Position numbers and translations under genes: made by a program
The notes under the pieces: model-generated
Seen by the model: the letters and a program-made list of their open reading frames with translations, nothing else
The model's database searches: none
Told to the model about the DNA's origin: nothing
Assembly: GCF_001039275.2 (NCBI RefSeq)
Contig: NZ_CP030117.1
Location: forward strand, 614,001-678,000
DNA length: 64,000 nucleotides
Reading direction: 5' to 3'
Source of the DNA: Brevibacillus brevis
Lineage (GTDB): Bacteria > Bacillota > Bacilli > Brevibacillales > Brevibacillaceae
Shown: in pieces, positions 35,389-43,286 of the stretch
How positions within the stretch are numbered: the first letter of the stretch is position 1
Layout: each line of letters begins with the position of its first letter

Positions 35389-36666
35389 ATGAAAATATTA
35401 GTGATCGGCGGCGGCGGTCGAGAACACACGATTGCCTGGAAGCTGTTGCAGAGCTCTAAAGTGACAAAGGTATACTGTGCGCCAGGAAATGGGGGCACCG
35501 CCCAAATCGCACAAAATGTGCCGATTGGCGTCCATGATTTTGCCGCACTGGTTCAATTTGTCAAGGATGAAGGAATTGATCTGACTGTCGTTGGCCCGGA
35601 AGATCCTTTGCTGGCGGGGATTGTGGACTTTTTCCAGGAGCGCAATCTGCCGATCTACGGCCCGAACGAAAAAGCGGCAATGATCGAGGGCAGCAAGTCT
35701 TTTGCGAAAAGTTTAATGAAACGCTACGAGATTCCGACGTCTGCCTATGAATCGTTCCTGGATTACGAATCGGCGAGTGCGTACGTGAGAGAACAGGGAG
35801 CTCCTATCGTTGTCAAAGCGGACGGATTGGCAGCGGGGAAAGGTGTCGTTGTCGCAGAGACGGTGGAGGAAGCAGAAGAGGCACTCCGTCAGATCATGCA
35901 GGAAAGCGTCTTTGGTGAAGCGGGAGCGCGTGTGGTCATTGAGGAGTGCATGTTCGGCGAAGAGCTGTCGCTGCTGTCTTTCGTCGATGGAGAAACGGTT
36001 AAGCCGATGATTACTTCCCAGGATCATAAGCGAATTTTCAATGATGACCGCGGTCCCAATACAGGCGGCATGGGAACATACGCCCCGGTACCGCAAATGT
36101 CTGCTGAGCTGGTGGACGAGATCGTCAAAACGATTGTCCAGCCGATGGCGTCAGGAATGGCCAAGGATGGCATTCCGTTCAAAGGCATTCTCTACACAGG
36201 ACTGATGATTACGGAGCAAGGCCCGAAAGTCGTGGAGTTCAATGCGCGTTTTGGCGATCCAGAGACACAGGTGCTCTTGCCGTTGCTCGAAACAGATTTG
36301 CTCGATATTTTTGTCGGAACGGTCAATGGGGAGCTCGATGCAGTCGATGTGACATGGCAAAAAGGAAGTGCTGTCTGTGTCGTCATGGCAGCACCGGGTT
36401 ATCCGGGCGAATATCCAAAGGGTGCGTTGATTCAAGGGCTGGGTCAGGCAAACGAGGGAGCTACGGTGTTTCACGCAGGTACGAAGGAAACCGAGGAAGG
36501 CATCGTGACGAGCGGTGGCCGTGTGCTTGGCGTCGTGGCAACAGGATCGGATTTGGCGCAAGCGCGTGAGACAGCCTATGCGAAGGTCCAAGGAATCTCG
36601 TTTGACGGGGCGCAGTATCGCACGGATATTGCGGCACGTGCGATGAAGCATCAGCAAAAGGGATAA
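35389..36666 (+). CDS. purD: Phosphoribosylamine-glycine ligase
   Basis: 425-residue ATP-grasp enzyme making GAR. Motifs ILVIGGGGREHTIAWKL, VVGPEDPLLAGI, IVVKADGLAAGKGVVVAET, GPNTGGMGTYAPVPQ and VVEFNARFGDPETQVLLP. ATG preceded by CAGGAGGAAATACG. Last purine gene, closed by a strong terminator. Confidence 0.97.
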   Translation: MKILVIGGGGREHTIAWKLLQSSKVTKVYCAPGNGGTAQIAQNVPIGVHDFAALVQFVKDEGIDLTVVGPEDPLLAGIVDFFQERNLPIYGPNEKAAMIEGSKSFAKSLMKRYEIPTSAYESFLDYESASAYVREQGAPIVVKADGLAAGKGVVVAETVEEAEEALRQIMQESVFGEAGARVVIEECMFGEELSLLSFVDGETVKPMITSQDHKRIFNDDRGPNTGGMGTYAPVPQMSAELVDEIVKTIVQPMASGMAKDGIPFKGILYTGLMITEQGPKVVEFNARFGDPETQVLLPLLETDLLDIFVGTVNGELDAVDVTWQKGSAVCVVMAAPGYPGEYPKGALIQGLGQANEGATVFHAGTKETEEGIVTSGGRVLGVVATGSDLAQARETAYAKVQGISFDGAQYRTDIAARAMKHQQKG

Positions 36667-36674
36667 AAAAGAAC

Positions 36675-36720
36675 AAGCTGTTCCTTCGGTAGAAATTTCT
36701 ACGTGGGGAACAGCTTTTTT
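36675..36720 (+). terminator. Terminator after purD
   Basis: AAGCTGTTCC at 36675-36684 pairs with GGAACAGCTT, followed by a T-run to 36720; an inner GTAGAAA/TTTCTAC pair continues the stem. Confidence 0.88.
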
Positions 36721-36754
36721 ACATGTGCGGGAAGGTGTGTCTACACCAAAAATA

Positions 36755-36810
36755 GCATTATACAAATAAAACTATTTCTTACAAACGGAGTAGTTTTATT
36801 TGTATAATGC
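36755..36810. repeat. Perfect 20-bp inverted repeat carrying mirrored promoter elements
   Basis: The arm at 36755-36774 is the exact reverse complement of the arm at 36791-36810, with a 16-nt spacer. The right arm contains TTGTATAAT, an extended -10, and TTACAA lies 18 nt upstream of its TATAAT, giving a promoter towards the small gene at 36847. By symmetry the left arm offers a -10 on the other strand. It could be an operator-promoter or the remains of a small mobile element. Confidence 0.6.
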
Positions 36811-36846
36811 CAATAATAGTAAAAAATTAGGGGGGTAAGGGTATTT

Positions 36847-36954
36847 ATGGGGAGTGTAGGTTACCCTGGTCTTATCTTTATGGTGGTTTTGGTAATTGTT
36901 GCTGCAGTAATCGTATATAGCTTAACAGCACCGCAGAAAAGAAAGAGGCGCTAA
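36847..36954 (+). CDS. 35-residue single-helix membrane peptide
   Basis: Reads MGSVGYPGLIFMVVLVIVAA, then VIVYSLTAPQKRKRR and TAA. ATG preceded by TTAGGGGGGTAAGGGTATTT, a strong ribosome-binding site. One membrane helix with a basic C-terminus, so probably N-out, C-in. The start resembles the beginning of TatA proteins, but the Tat hinge and amphipathic helix are missing. The gene stands alone behind its own promoter dyad. Confidence 0.6.
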   Translation: MGSVGYPGLIFMVVLVIVAAVIVYSLTAPQKRKRR

Positions 36955-37099
36955 AAGGCGCCTAATTCTACGGGGACCAATCTTTATCGTGACGGTGATG
37001 AATGAACGTATAGCAGGAGAACAAGAGCAGACCAAAATGCTCGTTGTCCAACATGCAATGTGCTCCGTCATAACGCAAGAACAAAGTCTTAAGCTTCTA

Positions 37100-38317
37100 T
37101 TACACACCAACGTTTTCACTTGCGATGGCCGCTTTTTTCGCTTTGGCCGCAGCCAGCTGCGAAAGGAAATAAACGATAAGGAACAGTAGCAAGCAAGCTG
37201 CCGACCAGCGGTACATGACAGAGTAGCTCGAATGTGTCGCAATGACGCCGAGGAGCATAGAGCCGACCGCGATACCCAGATCGATGGAATTAAAGAACAG
37301 TCCATTCGCCATGCCTCGTTGCTCAGGTGTGACGACCTTCACCATCCACGCCTGGATAGATGGCTGAATCATGCCATATCCAAGCCCGTAGAAGGCAGCA
37401 GAGACGAGAAGCAAGGACTCTGTCGTTGTCAGGGAGAGGAGCAAAAGGCTGACCCCGACGAAAATCGCACCGGGAGGCAGGACGGCAATGTGCCCTTTGC
37501 GATCATACAGCTTGCCGGAAAACGGACGAATCAACACCATCGCCAGTGCATTCGTAAGGAAAAACCAGCCGACATTCTCAATGTGGGCTTCTTTTCCGTA
37601 CAAGGCCAAAAAGCTGAGAATCCCTCCATACGTAATAGACAAACAAAAATTTAGTCCAGCTGGAAGCAGCAGCTTTTTATCATAAAAACGGCGAATGCCT
37701 GTGACTGTTTGTGCGTTCCCGGACGACACAGGAAGCTGATTGTAGGCGCGAATAAAATGCATCAACGGAAAAATAATGGCAACTAGCAACACGAGAACCA
37801 TGAGCATCGATCCGAATCCAAACCCATTTAATACTCCAAGTCCAATCAACGGGCCGAGTGCCATTGCCAAGCTGGTCGATAAGCCGAAATACCCCATGCC
37901 TTCGCCGATCCGTTTGGCAGGAATCACATTGGAGACAATCGTCGGAAAGGTCGTGCTACCCATCCCAAAGCCGATGCCGACCAGGATTCGCAACAGAAGA
38001 AAGAAAACAATGCTTCCCGCCCAGTAATAGCCTGCGCTAAAAATCGCGACGAATCCAAGTGCGACGATCGCCAAGAGCTTACTGCTTTTTGTTTTCAACG
38101 CTTCCCCGGTAAACACCCTTGCGATCACTGCTGCAAGTGAAAACAAGCTAATGACCAGGCTGACTACAAAATCATTGGCCTGATACGCTTCCTTCACATA
38201 GGCAGGAAAGGTAGGGGTCTGCATTTGAACAGTGAGAAACAACAACAAATTGCATACAGTTAACAGGACAAAATCTCTCGTCCACAGTCTCTCTCTACTC
38301 TCTCCCAATGCTGTCAC
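37100..38317 (-). CDS. MFS transporter, drug:H+ antiporter type
   Basis: 405 residues with 12 predicted helices. Motif-A-like stretch after helix 2 (FTGEALKTKSSKLLAIVAL) and RPFSGKLYDRKGH in the second half; helix 5 has a Gly/Pro-rich GPLIGLGV. It resembles multidrug efflux carriers of the YfcJ/YwoG kind. The GTG at 38317 lies one base from AGGAG; the in-frame TTG at 38308 is better spaced and may be the real start. It lies 2 nt after the marR-type gene, so the pair is an operon and the regulator probably controls its own exporter. Confidence 0.85.
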   Translation of the reverse strand: MTALGESRERLWTRDFVLLTVCNLLLFLTVQMQTPTFPAYVKEAYQANDFVVSLVISLFSLAAVIARVFTGEALKTKSSKLLAIVALGFVAIFSAGYYWAGSIVFFLLLRILVGIGFGMGSTTFPTIVSNVIPAKRIGEGMGYFGLSTSLAMALGPLIGLGVLNGFGFGSMLMVLVLLVAIIFPLMHFIRAYNQLPVSSGNAQTVTGIRRFYDKKLLLPAGLNFCLSITYGGILSFLALYGKEAHIENVGWFFLTNALAMVLIRPFSGKLYDRKGHIAVLPPGAIFVGVSLLLLSLTTTESLLLVSAAFYGLGYGMIQPSIQAWMVKVVTPEQRGMANGLFFNSIDLGIAVGSMLLGVIATHSSYSVMYRWSAACLLLFLIVYFLSQLAAAKAKKAAIASENVGV

Positions 38318-38319
38318 TC

Positions 38320-38763
38320 CTAGTCTGTCGTTTTTCTATTGATGTTCTCGTTAATCTCCAGCAAGATTTCTCGTAAGAAGGCCAGCTTTTCAGGAGAGAT
38401 CCCTTCCAAAATGTCTGCAACGGCATGAGCTTCTACAGGGATTGCCTGCTCAATCCATTCCCGTCCTTTCGGAGAAAGGGTAATGATGTAGGCGCGGCGG
38501 TCTTGTTCGCTCAATGTCTTTTCGATAAAGCCTTTTTTGGCAAGTGTGTCTAGAATGCGTGTCATGGAAGGCTGATCCTTGGCCGAGCGCTGGGCCAGCT
38601 CTTTTTGATTGATACCCTCTTCTTCTCGTAGCCGATAAAGGACGGCAAACTGCTCCGTGGTCAAATCAAACTCCTTTAAAAAAAGGGAAACATAATGAAT
38701 CATTCTCCGGTATGTATTTCCAATGAGAAATCCAACCGGTTCTTTTTGCCAATGATCGATCAG
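38320..38763 (-). CDS. MarR family regulator, probable CTG start
   Basis: Winged-helix repressor: EFDLTTEQFAVLYRL, the recognition region QRSAKDQPSMTRILDTLAKKGF and the wing SEQDRRAYIITLSPKG. The first ATG (38703) would cut off helix 1. The frame continues upstream with normal MarR-like sequence (HWQKEPVGFLIGNTYRR) to a CTG at 38763 that has AGAGGG exactly 8 nt before it, giving 147 residues, a usual length. No ATG, GTG or TTG exists in that upstream part. Regulates the exporter gene that follows, by inference. Confidence 0.75.
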   Translation of the reverse strand: MIDHWQKEPVGFLIGNTYRRMIHYVSLFLKEFDLTTEQFAVLYRLREEEGINQKELAQRSAKDQPSMTRILDTLAKKGFIEKTLSEQDRRAYIITLSPKGREWIEQAIPVEAHAVADILEGISPEKLAFLREILLEINENINRKTTD

Positions 38764-38822
38764 GGGAATAACCCTCTTTCGTCCAAAATACTTGCAATGA
38801 CAATTATATGTATAACAAGTAA

Positions 38823-39719
38823 TTATGTAAATGGAAAACGCTGTAACTCTTTGAAATAATCAATGGTAAATTCCCGAAAGCGCTGTGCTGCTTGGGATAA
38901 ATAATGCTTTCGTGACCACGCAATGCCTCTGGTAATCTGACATTCTGGATCTGTAATCCTGATTTTATTTGGTATGAGATGCGATCTCATTTTCCAACTC
39001 ATAGCAGGGACGAAGCACACCCCGATTCCTTGTCTGATCAAGGATACGATGGCATCAGGCTCGTCTACCTCAAAAATTACTTTCGGGGAAAAGCCTGCCT
39101 GCAAACAATGTTCATCCATGAAGTTACGAAGCCAAAATCCTTGGCGTACACTCAAAAAGTGTTCATTCTTCAGTATTTTCAACGGAACGGATTCTTGGCC
39201 CACCAAATGGTGATTTTCTGGGACCACGACATAAATTTCCTCGGTAATGAGTTGTTGCCATTCTAAATCAGGACTGTCGATTACTCCTGAGGTGATACCA
39301 ATATCAATCTCGCCATTTTCAAGCATCTTCTTGACAACAGGTGTTGGCTCGAACACTTGGCGAAACTGGACGTCCGGATATAGACGCAAAAACTTTCCCA
39401 ATAAATCAGGGATGACACCAGTAATAGAAACAGCCAGAGTAATGCTTCCTTTACTTAGCCCGGCCATATCCCGCACGATGCTTTCACCTTGTTCCAGCAC
39501 ATGAAAGATTTGCTCTACATGCTCCGCATATACCTTTCCGAATTGATTTAAACGAATTTTGCGACCGTGGCGGTCAAACAACGGTACACCCACGCGTTCT
39601 TCCAAGCGTGCAATCATTATGCTCAAAGAAGGCTGACTGATATTCAGTACCTCAGCGGCCTTTGTCATGTGTTCCAACCGGGCTACAGTCAAGAAATATT
39701 TCATCTGAAGCAGGTCCAT
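38823..39719 (-). CDS. LysR family transcriptional regulator
   Basis: 298 residues: HTH (MDLLQMKYFLTVARLEHMTK, AAEVLNISQPSLSIMIARLE) and a periplasmic-binding-like effector domain (about 90-298). Divergent from the alcohol dehydrogenase gene, with a T-N11-A dyad between them, so it very likely controls the dehydrogenase pair. Effector unknown, perhaps an aldehyde or alcohol. Confidence 0.88.
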   Translation of the reverse strand: MDLLQMKYFLTVARLEHMTKAAEVLNISQPSLSIMIARLEERVGVPLFDRHGRKIRLNQFGKVYAEHVEQIFHVLEQGESIVRDMAGLSKGSITLAVSITGVIPDLLGKFLRLYPDVQFRQVFEPTPVVKKMLENGEIDIGITSGVIDSPDLEWQQLITEEIYVVVPENHHLVGQESVPLKILKNEHFLSVRQGFWLRNFMDEHCLQAGFSPKVIFEVDEPDAIVSLIRQGIGVCFVPAMSWKMRSHLIPNKIRITDPECQITRGIAWSRKHYLSQAAQRFREFTIDYFKELQRFPFT

Positions 39720-39746
39720 TGTCTATTTCCCTTTCTATATAGACGT

Positions 39747-39808
39747 TTATCTATCATTTAGATAATTATAATATATTATTCATTATGAAAATAACTTCCT
39801 ATAATGAA
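39747..39808. promoter_or_regulatory. LysR-type operator and adh promoter region
   Basis: TTATCT at 39747-39752 and AGATAA at 39760-39765 form an interrupted palindrome of the LysR T-N11-A kind. A second dyad, TTCATTAT (39779-39786) with ATAATGAA (39801-39808), includes a possible -10 TATAAT at 39800-39805 for the dehydrogenase gene starting at 39847. Confidence 0.55.
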
Positions 39809-39846
39809 GGCGAACGAATACTCAGTCGATGGGAGTTGTATAAAGA

Positions 39847-40890
39847 ATGAGAGCTGCTGTCCTTGAAGCTTTTAATCAACCTTTAGTTGTAAAACATGTC
39901 GCAGACCCTGAATTGACCCCAGACGGTGTTATCTTGAAATTGGTGGCGTCCGGTGTATGCCGTAGCGACTTGCACGCGATTCACGGAAAGATGTCTATGG
40001 TTCAAAACTTCCCGCATATTCTCGGACATGAAATGAGCGGTGTTGTGGAACAAGTCGGAAGCAACATCCGTAATTTCAAAAAAGGCGACCGCGTTATCGT
40101 ACCTTTCACCCAAGGCGATGGTGTATGCCCGCATTGCTTGTCCGGTCACAATAACGTTTGCGATAACAGCCAATTGGTCGGCATGCATTTTAACGGAGGA
40201 TATGCAGAATATATCCACATTCCAAACGCGGACCTGAACCTTCTTCACCTGCCTGAGAACGTTGATTTCCTGAGTGCGGCTGCCATGGGTTGCCGATTCA
40301 TGACGGCTTTCCATGGTACAGTTGCCCAAGGAAACGTTCGTCCAGGGGAATGGGTTGCTGTTTATGGCACCGGAGGCGTGGGGCTATCTGCTATCCAAAT
40401 TGCAGCAGCAGCAGGCGCGAACGTCATCGCGGTCGACATTGCCGACGATAAGCTCGCATTCGCCAAAGAAATGGGAGCGGTTGCAACCGTTAATAGCAAA
40501 GAAGAAAATGCGCCTCAAGCTATTAAGGAAATAACGAAGGGCGGCGCTCATCTTTCCATCGATGCCCTGGGTATTCAGGAAACATGCCTCAATTCGATCA
40601 TGAGCCTGCGCAAACGTGGACGTCATGTACAAATCGGTTTGAGCTCCAATCCAAACGGCGGTATGACACCGATTCCGGTTAATCTCGTGCTCGGACACGA
40701 ATTGCAACTGATTGGTTCTGCTGGCATGCCGATCCCGGAGTTTCCGGCAATGCTTAATATGGTCAGCCAAGGCAAGGTCGCACCAGGGAAATTGATCACA
40801 AAACAAATCGCTTTGGATGACATCAATGCTGCATTCGATGAAATGGTTTCTTATGGCGGCGTAGGGGTAACTGTCATTACAAAATTTTAA
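39847..40890 (+). CDS. Zinc-type medium-chain alcohol dehydrogenase
   Basis: 347 residues. Catalytic zinc ligands in GVCRSDLHAIHGKM (Cys) and GHEMSGVVEQVG (His-Glu); Rossmann GTGGVGLSAIQIA. The structural-zinc lobe reads GDGVCPHCLSGHNNVC, three Cys with Asp at the position of the usual first Cys. NAD(P)-dependent oxidation of an alcohol whose aldehyde is presumably the substrate of the next gene product, 15 nt downstream. ATG at 39847 has only weak SD. Confidence 0.88.
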   Translation: MRAAVLEAFNQPLVVKHVADPELTPDGVILKLVASGVCRSDLHAIHGKMSMVQNFPHILGHEMSGVVEQVGSNIRNFKKGDRVIVPFTQGDGVCPHCLSGHNNVCDNSQLVGMHFNGGYAEYIHIPNADLNLLHLPENVDFLSAAAMGCRFMTAFHGTVAQGNVRPGEWVAVYGTGGVGLSAIQIAAAAGANVIAVDIADDKLAFAKEMGAVATVNSKEENAPQAIKEITKGGAHLSIDALGIQETCLNSIMSLRKRGRHVQIGLSSNPNGGMTPIPVNLVLGHELQLIGSAGMPIPEFPAMLNMVSQGKVAPGKLITKQIALDDINAAFDEMVSYGGVGVTVITKF

Positions 40891-40905
40891 GGGGGTCACC
40901 GAGAG

Positions 40906-42360
40906 ATGGCAGATAAATTCTCCATGCAATATATCAACGGGGTTTGGCGCGAAGGCTCAAGTGATTATGTGTATGAAAATGTAAACCCTTACAATGGTGA
41001 CGTGGTAGCCCGCATGAAGCTGGCGAATCGAAACGACATTGATGAAGCATACCAAGCAGCGAAGCAAGCGCAGAAAAAATGGGCACAGGCTTCGGCTGAC
41101 GAGAAGAAGCAAGTGCTGCGACGTGCAGCTCAGCTCATGCAGGAAAGAAAAGACGAATACATTGGAATCATGATAAAGGAGACAGGAAGCTCGTTCGTCA
41201 AAGCGATGGCCGAATTCATGGTTTCAGTTGGGATGATCGTGGCTTCTATTGAGTATGTGGATCGCATGTATGAGCCACAAATTTTCCCAGGTACTGTCCC
41301 TGGCAAAGAGAATCATGTCTACCGTCACCCAATCGGTGTGATCGGTGTCATTACACCTTTCAATTTCCCGCTTATGTCTGCGATGCGCGTAATCGCTCCG
41401 GCGATTGCTGTGGGTGACGCTCTCGTTCTCAAGCCGGATTCTGGCACATACATGTCGGGTGGCCCGTTTATTGCTGATATTTTTGAGCAAGCAGGCCTTC
41501 CAAAAGGTGTTCTGAATGTCGTCGGCTATGATATCGCAGAGGTAGGAGATTACTTGATCGAACACCCGGTTCCACGGATCATTTCCTTTACGGGATCTAC
41601 AAATGTCGGTCGTCATATCGGCGCATTGTGCGGCCAGCATCTGAAGCGTGTTTCTCTTGAACTCGGCGGTAACAATCCGTTCGTTGTACTGGAAGATGCT
41701 GATCTGGATGCTGCGATTGATGCAGCCGTATTCGGAAAATTTTTCAATGTTGGACAAGTATGTGTGTGCACAAATCGCATGTTCGTTCATCGCAAGCATT
41801 ACGACGAGTTTGTCCGCCGTTTCGCGGAACGAGCAGAGCAACTGCCATACGGCGACCCAATCGATCCAAAAGTAATTATCGGTCCACTGATCAACGAACG
41901 CCAAATGCAGAAGGTAATCGGTATTGCGGAGGATGCAAAGCAGGATGGCGCACGAGTTGTGCTGGAAGGTAAGCGTATCGGCAATATTTTGACTCCGTAT
42001 GTTTTTGCAGATGTGAAGCAGGAGTCGCGACTGGCGCAAACCGAAATTTTCGGACCCATTGCAACCATTATTCCATTCGAGTCAGATGAAGAAGTGCTGG
42101 AGTGGGCCAATAACACAGAGTATGGCTTGTCTGGCGCAGTGTTTACGCAGGATTTGGAGAAAGGCATTGCATTTGCACGTGCTGTCGAAAGTGGCATGAC
42201 ACATGTCAATGACGCTACTGCTAACTTGGATATGAACGCTCCGTTTGGTGGAGAGAAAAGCTCCGGCATTGGCCGCTACGGCGGTGAAATCGGCTTGGAA
42301 GAATTCACGACAGTAAAATGGGTGTCCGTCCAGACAGAACCGCGCAAATTCCCTTTCTAA
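40906..42360 (+). CDS. NAD(P)-dependent aldehyde dehydrogenase
   Basis: 484 residues. Catalytic Cys near 286 in GQVCVCTNR, general-base Glu near 252 in LELGGNN, FTGSTNVG coenzyme motif and PFGGEKSSGIGRYGG near the end. It resembles aromatic-aldehyde (vanillin/benzaldehyde-type, YfmT-like) dehydrogenases, but the substrate is not certain. ATG follows AAGGGGGTCACCGAGAG. With the alcohol dehydrogenase it would convert an alcohol to the acid; the operon ends in a terminator. Confidence 0.9.
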   Translation: MADKFSMQYINGVWREGSSDYVYENVNPYNGDVVARMKLANRNDIDEAYQAAKQAQKKWAQASADEKKQVLRRAAQLMQERKDEYIGIMIKETGSSFVKAMAEFMVSVGMIVASIEYVDRMYEPQIFPGTVPGKENHVYRHPIGVIGVITPFNFPLMSAMRVIAPAIAVGDALVLKPDSGTYMSGGPFIADIFEQAGLPKGVLNVVGYDIAEVGDYLIEHPVPRIISFTGSTNVGRHIGALCGQHLKRVSLELGGNNPFVVLEDADLDAAIDAAVFGKFFNVGQVCVCTNRMFVHRKHYDEFVRRFAERAEQLPYGDPIDPKVIIGPLINERQMQKVIGIAEDAKQDGARVVLEGKRIGNILTPYVFADVKQESRLAQTEIFGPIATIIPFESDEEVLEWANNTEYGLSGAVFTQDLEKGIAFARAVESGMTHVNDATANLDMNAPFGGEKSSGIGRYGGEIGLEEFTTVKWVSVQTEPRKFPF

Positions 42361-42371
42361 TATGATTTGTG

Positions 42372-42410
42372 AAAAGCCCGTTACATTTTCATCGAATGTA
42401 ACGGGCTTTT
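42372..42410. terminator. Bidirectional terminator after aldehyde dehydrogenase gene
   Basis: AAAAGCCCGTTACATT pairs perfectly with AATGTAACGGGCTTTT around a short loop. It serves both the dehydrogenase operon and the minus-strand small gene. Confidence 0.9.
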
Positions 42411-42431
42411 CGTCTTCCTGTCTATGATTGG

Positions 42432-42566
42432 CTATTGTCGATATCTTCCTCTTCTTTTCGACGTCCGAAAGAAGTAATATCCCATCACGCCGATGACGCC
42501 AATGATCGTGGCAATAACAAAGAAGTTATGGGACATCCATTCATACATCTGGGAGCCGACAAGCAT
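42432..42566 (-). CDS. 44-residue single-helix membrane protein
   Basis: Reads MLVGSQMYEWMSHNFF, then a helix VIATIIGVIGVMGYYFF and the basic tail RTSKRRGRYRQ, stop TAG. ATG at 42566 has GAGAGGAGGCACTGCAT upstream, a near-perfect ribosome-binding site. It lies 18 nt after the DUF2892-type gene on the same strand, so co-transcribed. Function unknown. Confidence 0.65.
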   Translation of the reverse strand: MLVGSQMYEWMSHNFFVIATIIGVIGVMGYYFFRTSKRRGRYRQ

Positions 42567-42584
42567 ATGCAGTGCCTCCTCTCC

Positions 42585-43127
42585 TTATCTGTACGTGGGG
42601 TAGCGAGTAGTGCTGCTGTTATTATTATCTTGGGAGCGAAATGAAATGAACTCTCTTGCCGCCTTTTCGAGAAGTTGATCCTCGGAGGTAAGCTTCGTGT
42701 TTTGCAGATTGTTGATTGGTTGTTTTTCCTGATTCGTTGATGATTGAGGGCTTGCAGAATACTGTATGTTTGTCTTATTGGTGGTAGATGGCGTATTGCT
42801 CGCATCATCCTGGCTGTTGTTCGAGTCTTTGATGGGCGCAATATTCATGGAGCGTGTGAACTGATTGACTGCCATCTGTACGCCTTTTTTCTTGAGTTGA
42901 TCCATCATGCCCTGCATGCCATTCCCTTTTTTCGTATTGATGCCCATCGCTGCGTACATCGGACAAAAGCGAGTAGCTCCTTCTGCTACTTTCATGGCTG
43001 AAAAAGCCATGAGCAGCCATGGAGTGTTGTATGGGCGACGGTTCATTCTACCGATGCCGTATGCCAAGCCTAACAGACCGCCAGTTATGCGAATCAGCGC
43101 GTCAGTTCTACCTACGTTTTTGTGCAT
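42585..43127 (-). CDS. DUF2892-type membrane-associated protein
   Basis: 180 residues. The N-terminal 65 residues (MHKNVGRTDALIRITGGLLG ... GATRFCPMYAAMGINTKK) match the DUF2892 (YgaP-like) domain with two short helices and a conserved CP-x-Y. The C-terminal half is Gln/Asn/Ser-rich, low-complexity and probably disordered. ATG preceded by CAGGAGGACAACTCTC. Function unknown. Confidence 0.75.
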   Translation of the reverse strand: MHKNVGRTDALIRITGGLLGLAYGIGRMNRRPYNTPWLLMAFSAMKVAEGATRFCPMYAAMGINTKKGNGMQGMMDQLKKKGVQMAVNQFTRSMNIAPIKDSNNSQDDASNTPSTTNKTNIQYSASPQSSTNQEKQPINNLQNTKLTSEDQLLEKAAREFISFRSQDNNNSSTTRYPTYR

Positions 43128-43286
43128 GAGAGTTGTCCTCCTGTCGCAATTACTTCTATTCGATAGTCTGCGATGAAGGGCGACAAGACACCCGTGGGAA
43201 TTGTTACTACCACCACCAAGCTTGCAGGGGAATGATTTATGGGCGGCGAAGCTGTAGACATCGGCAGACCAACAAGGAGAGAAGAA

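Noticed and set aside
36989..37189. 66-codon plus-strand frame overlapping the MFS 3' end
   Set aside because: Half of it is antisense to the transporter, no ribosome-binding site, no recognisable sequence.
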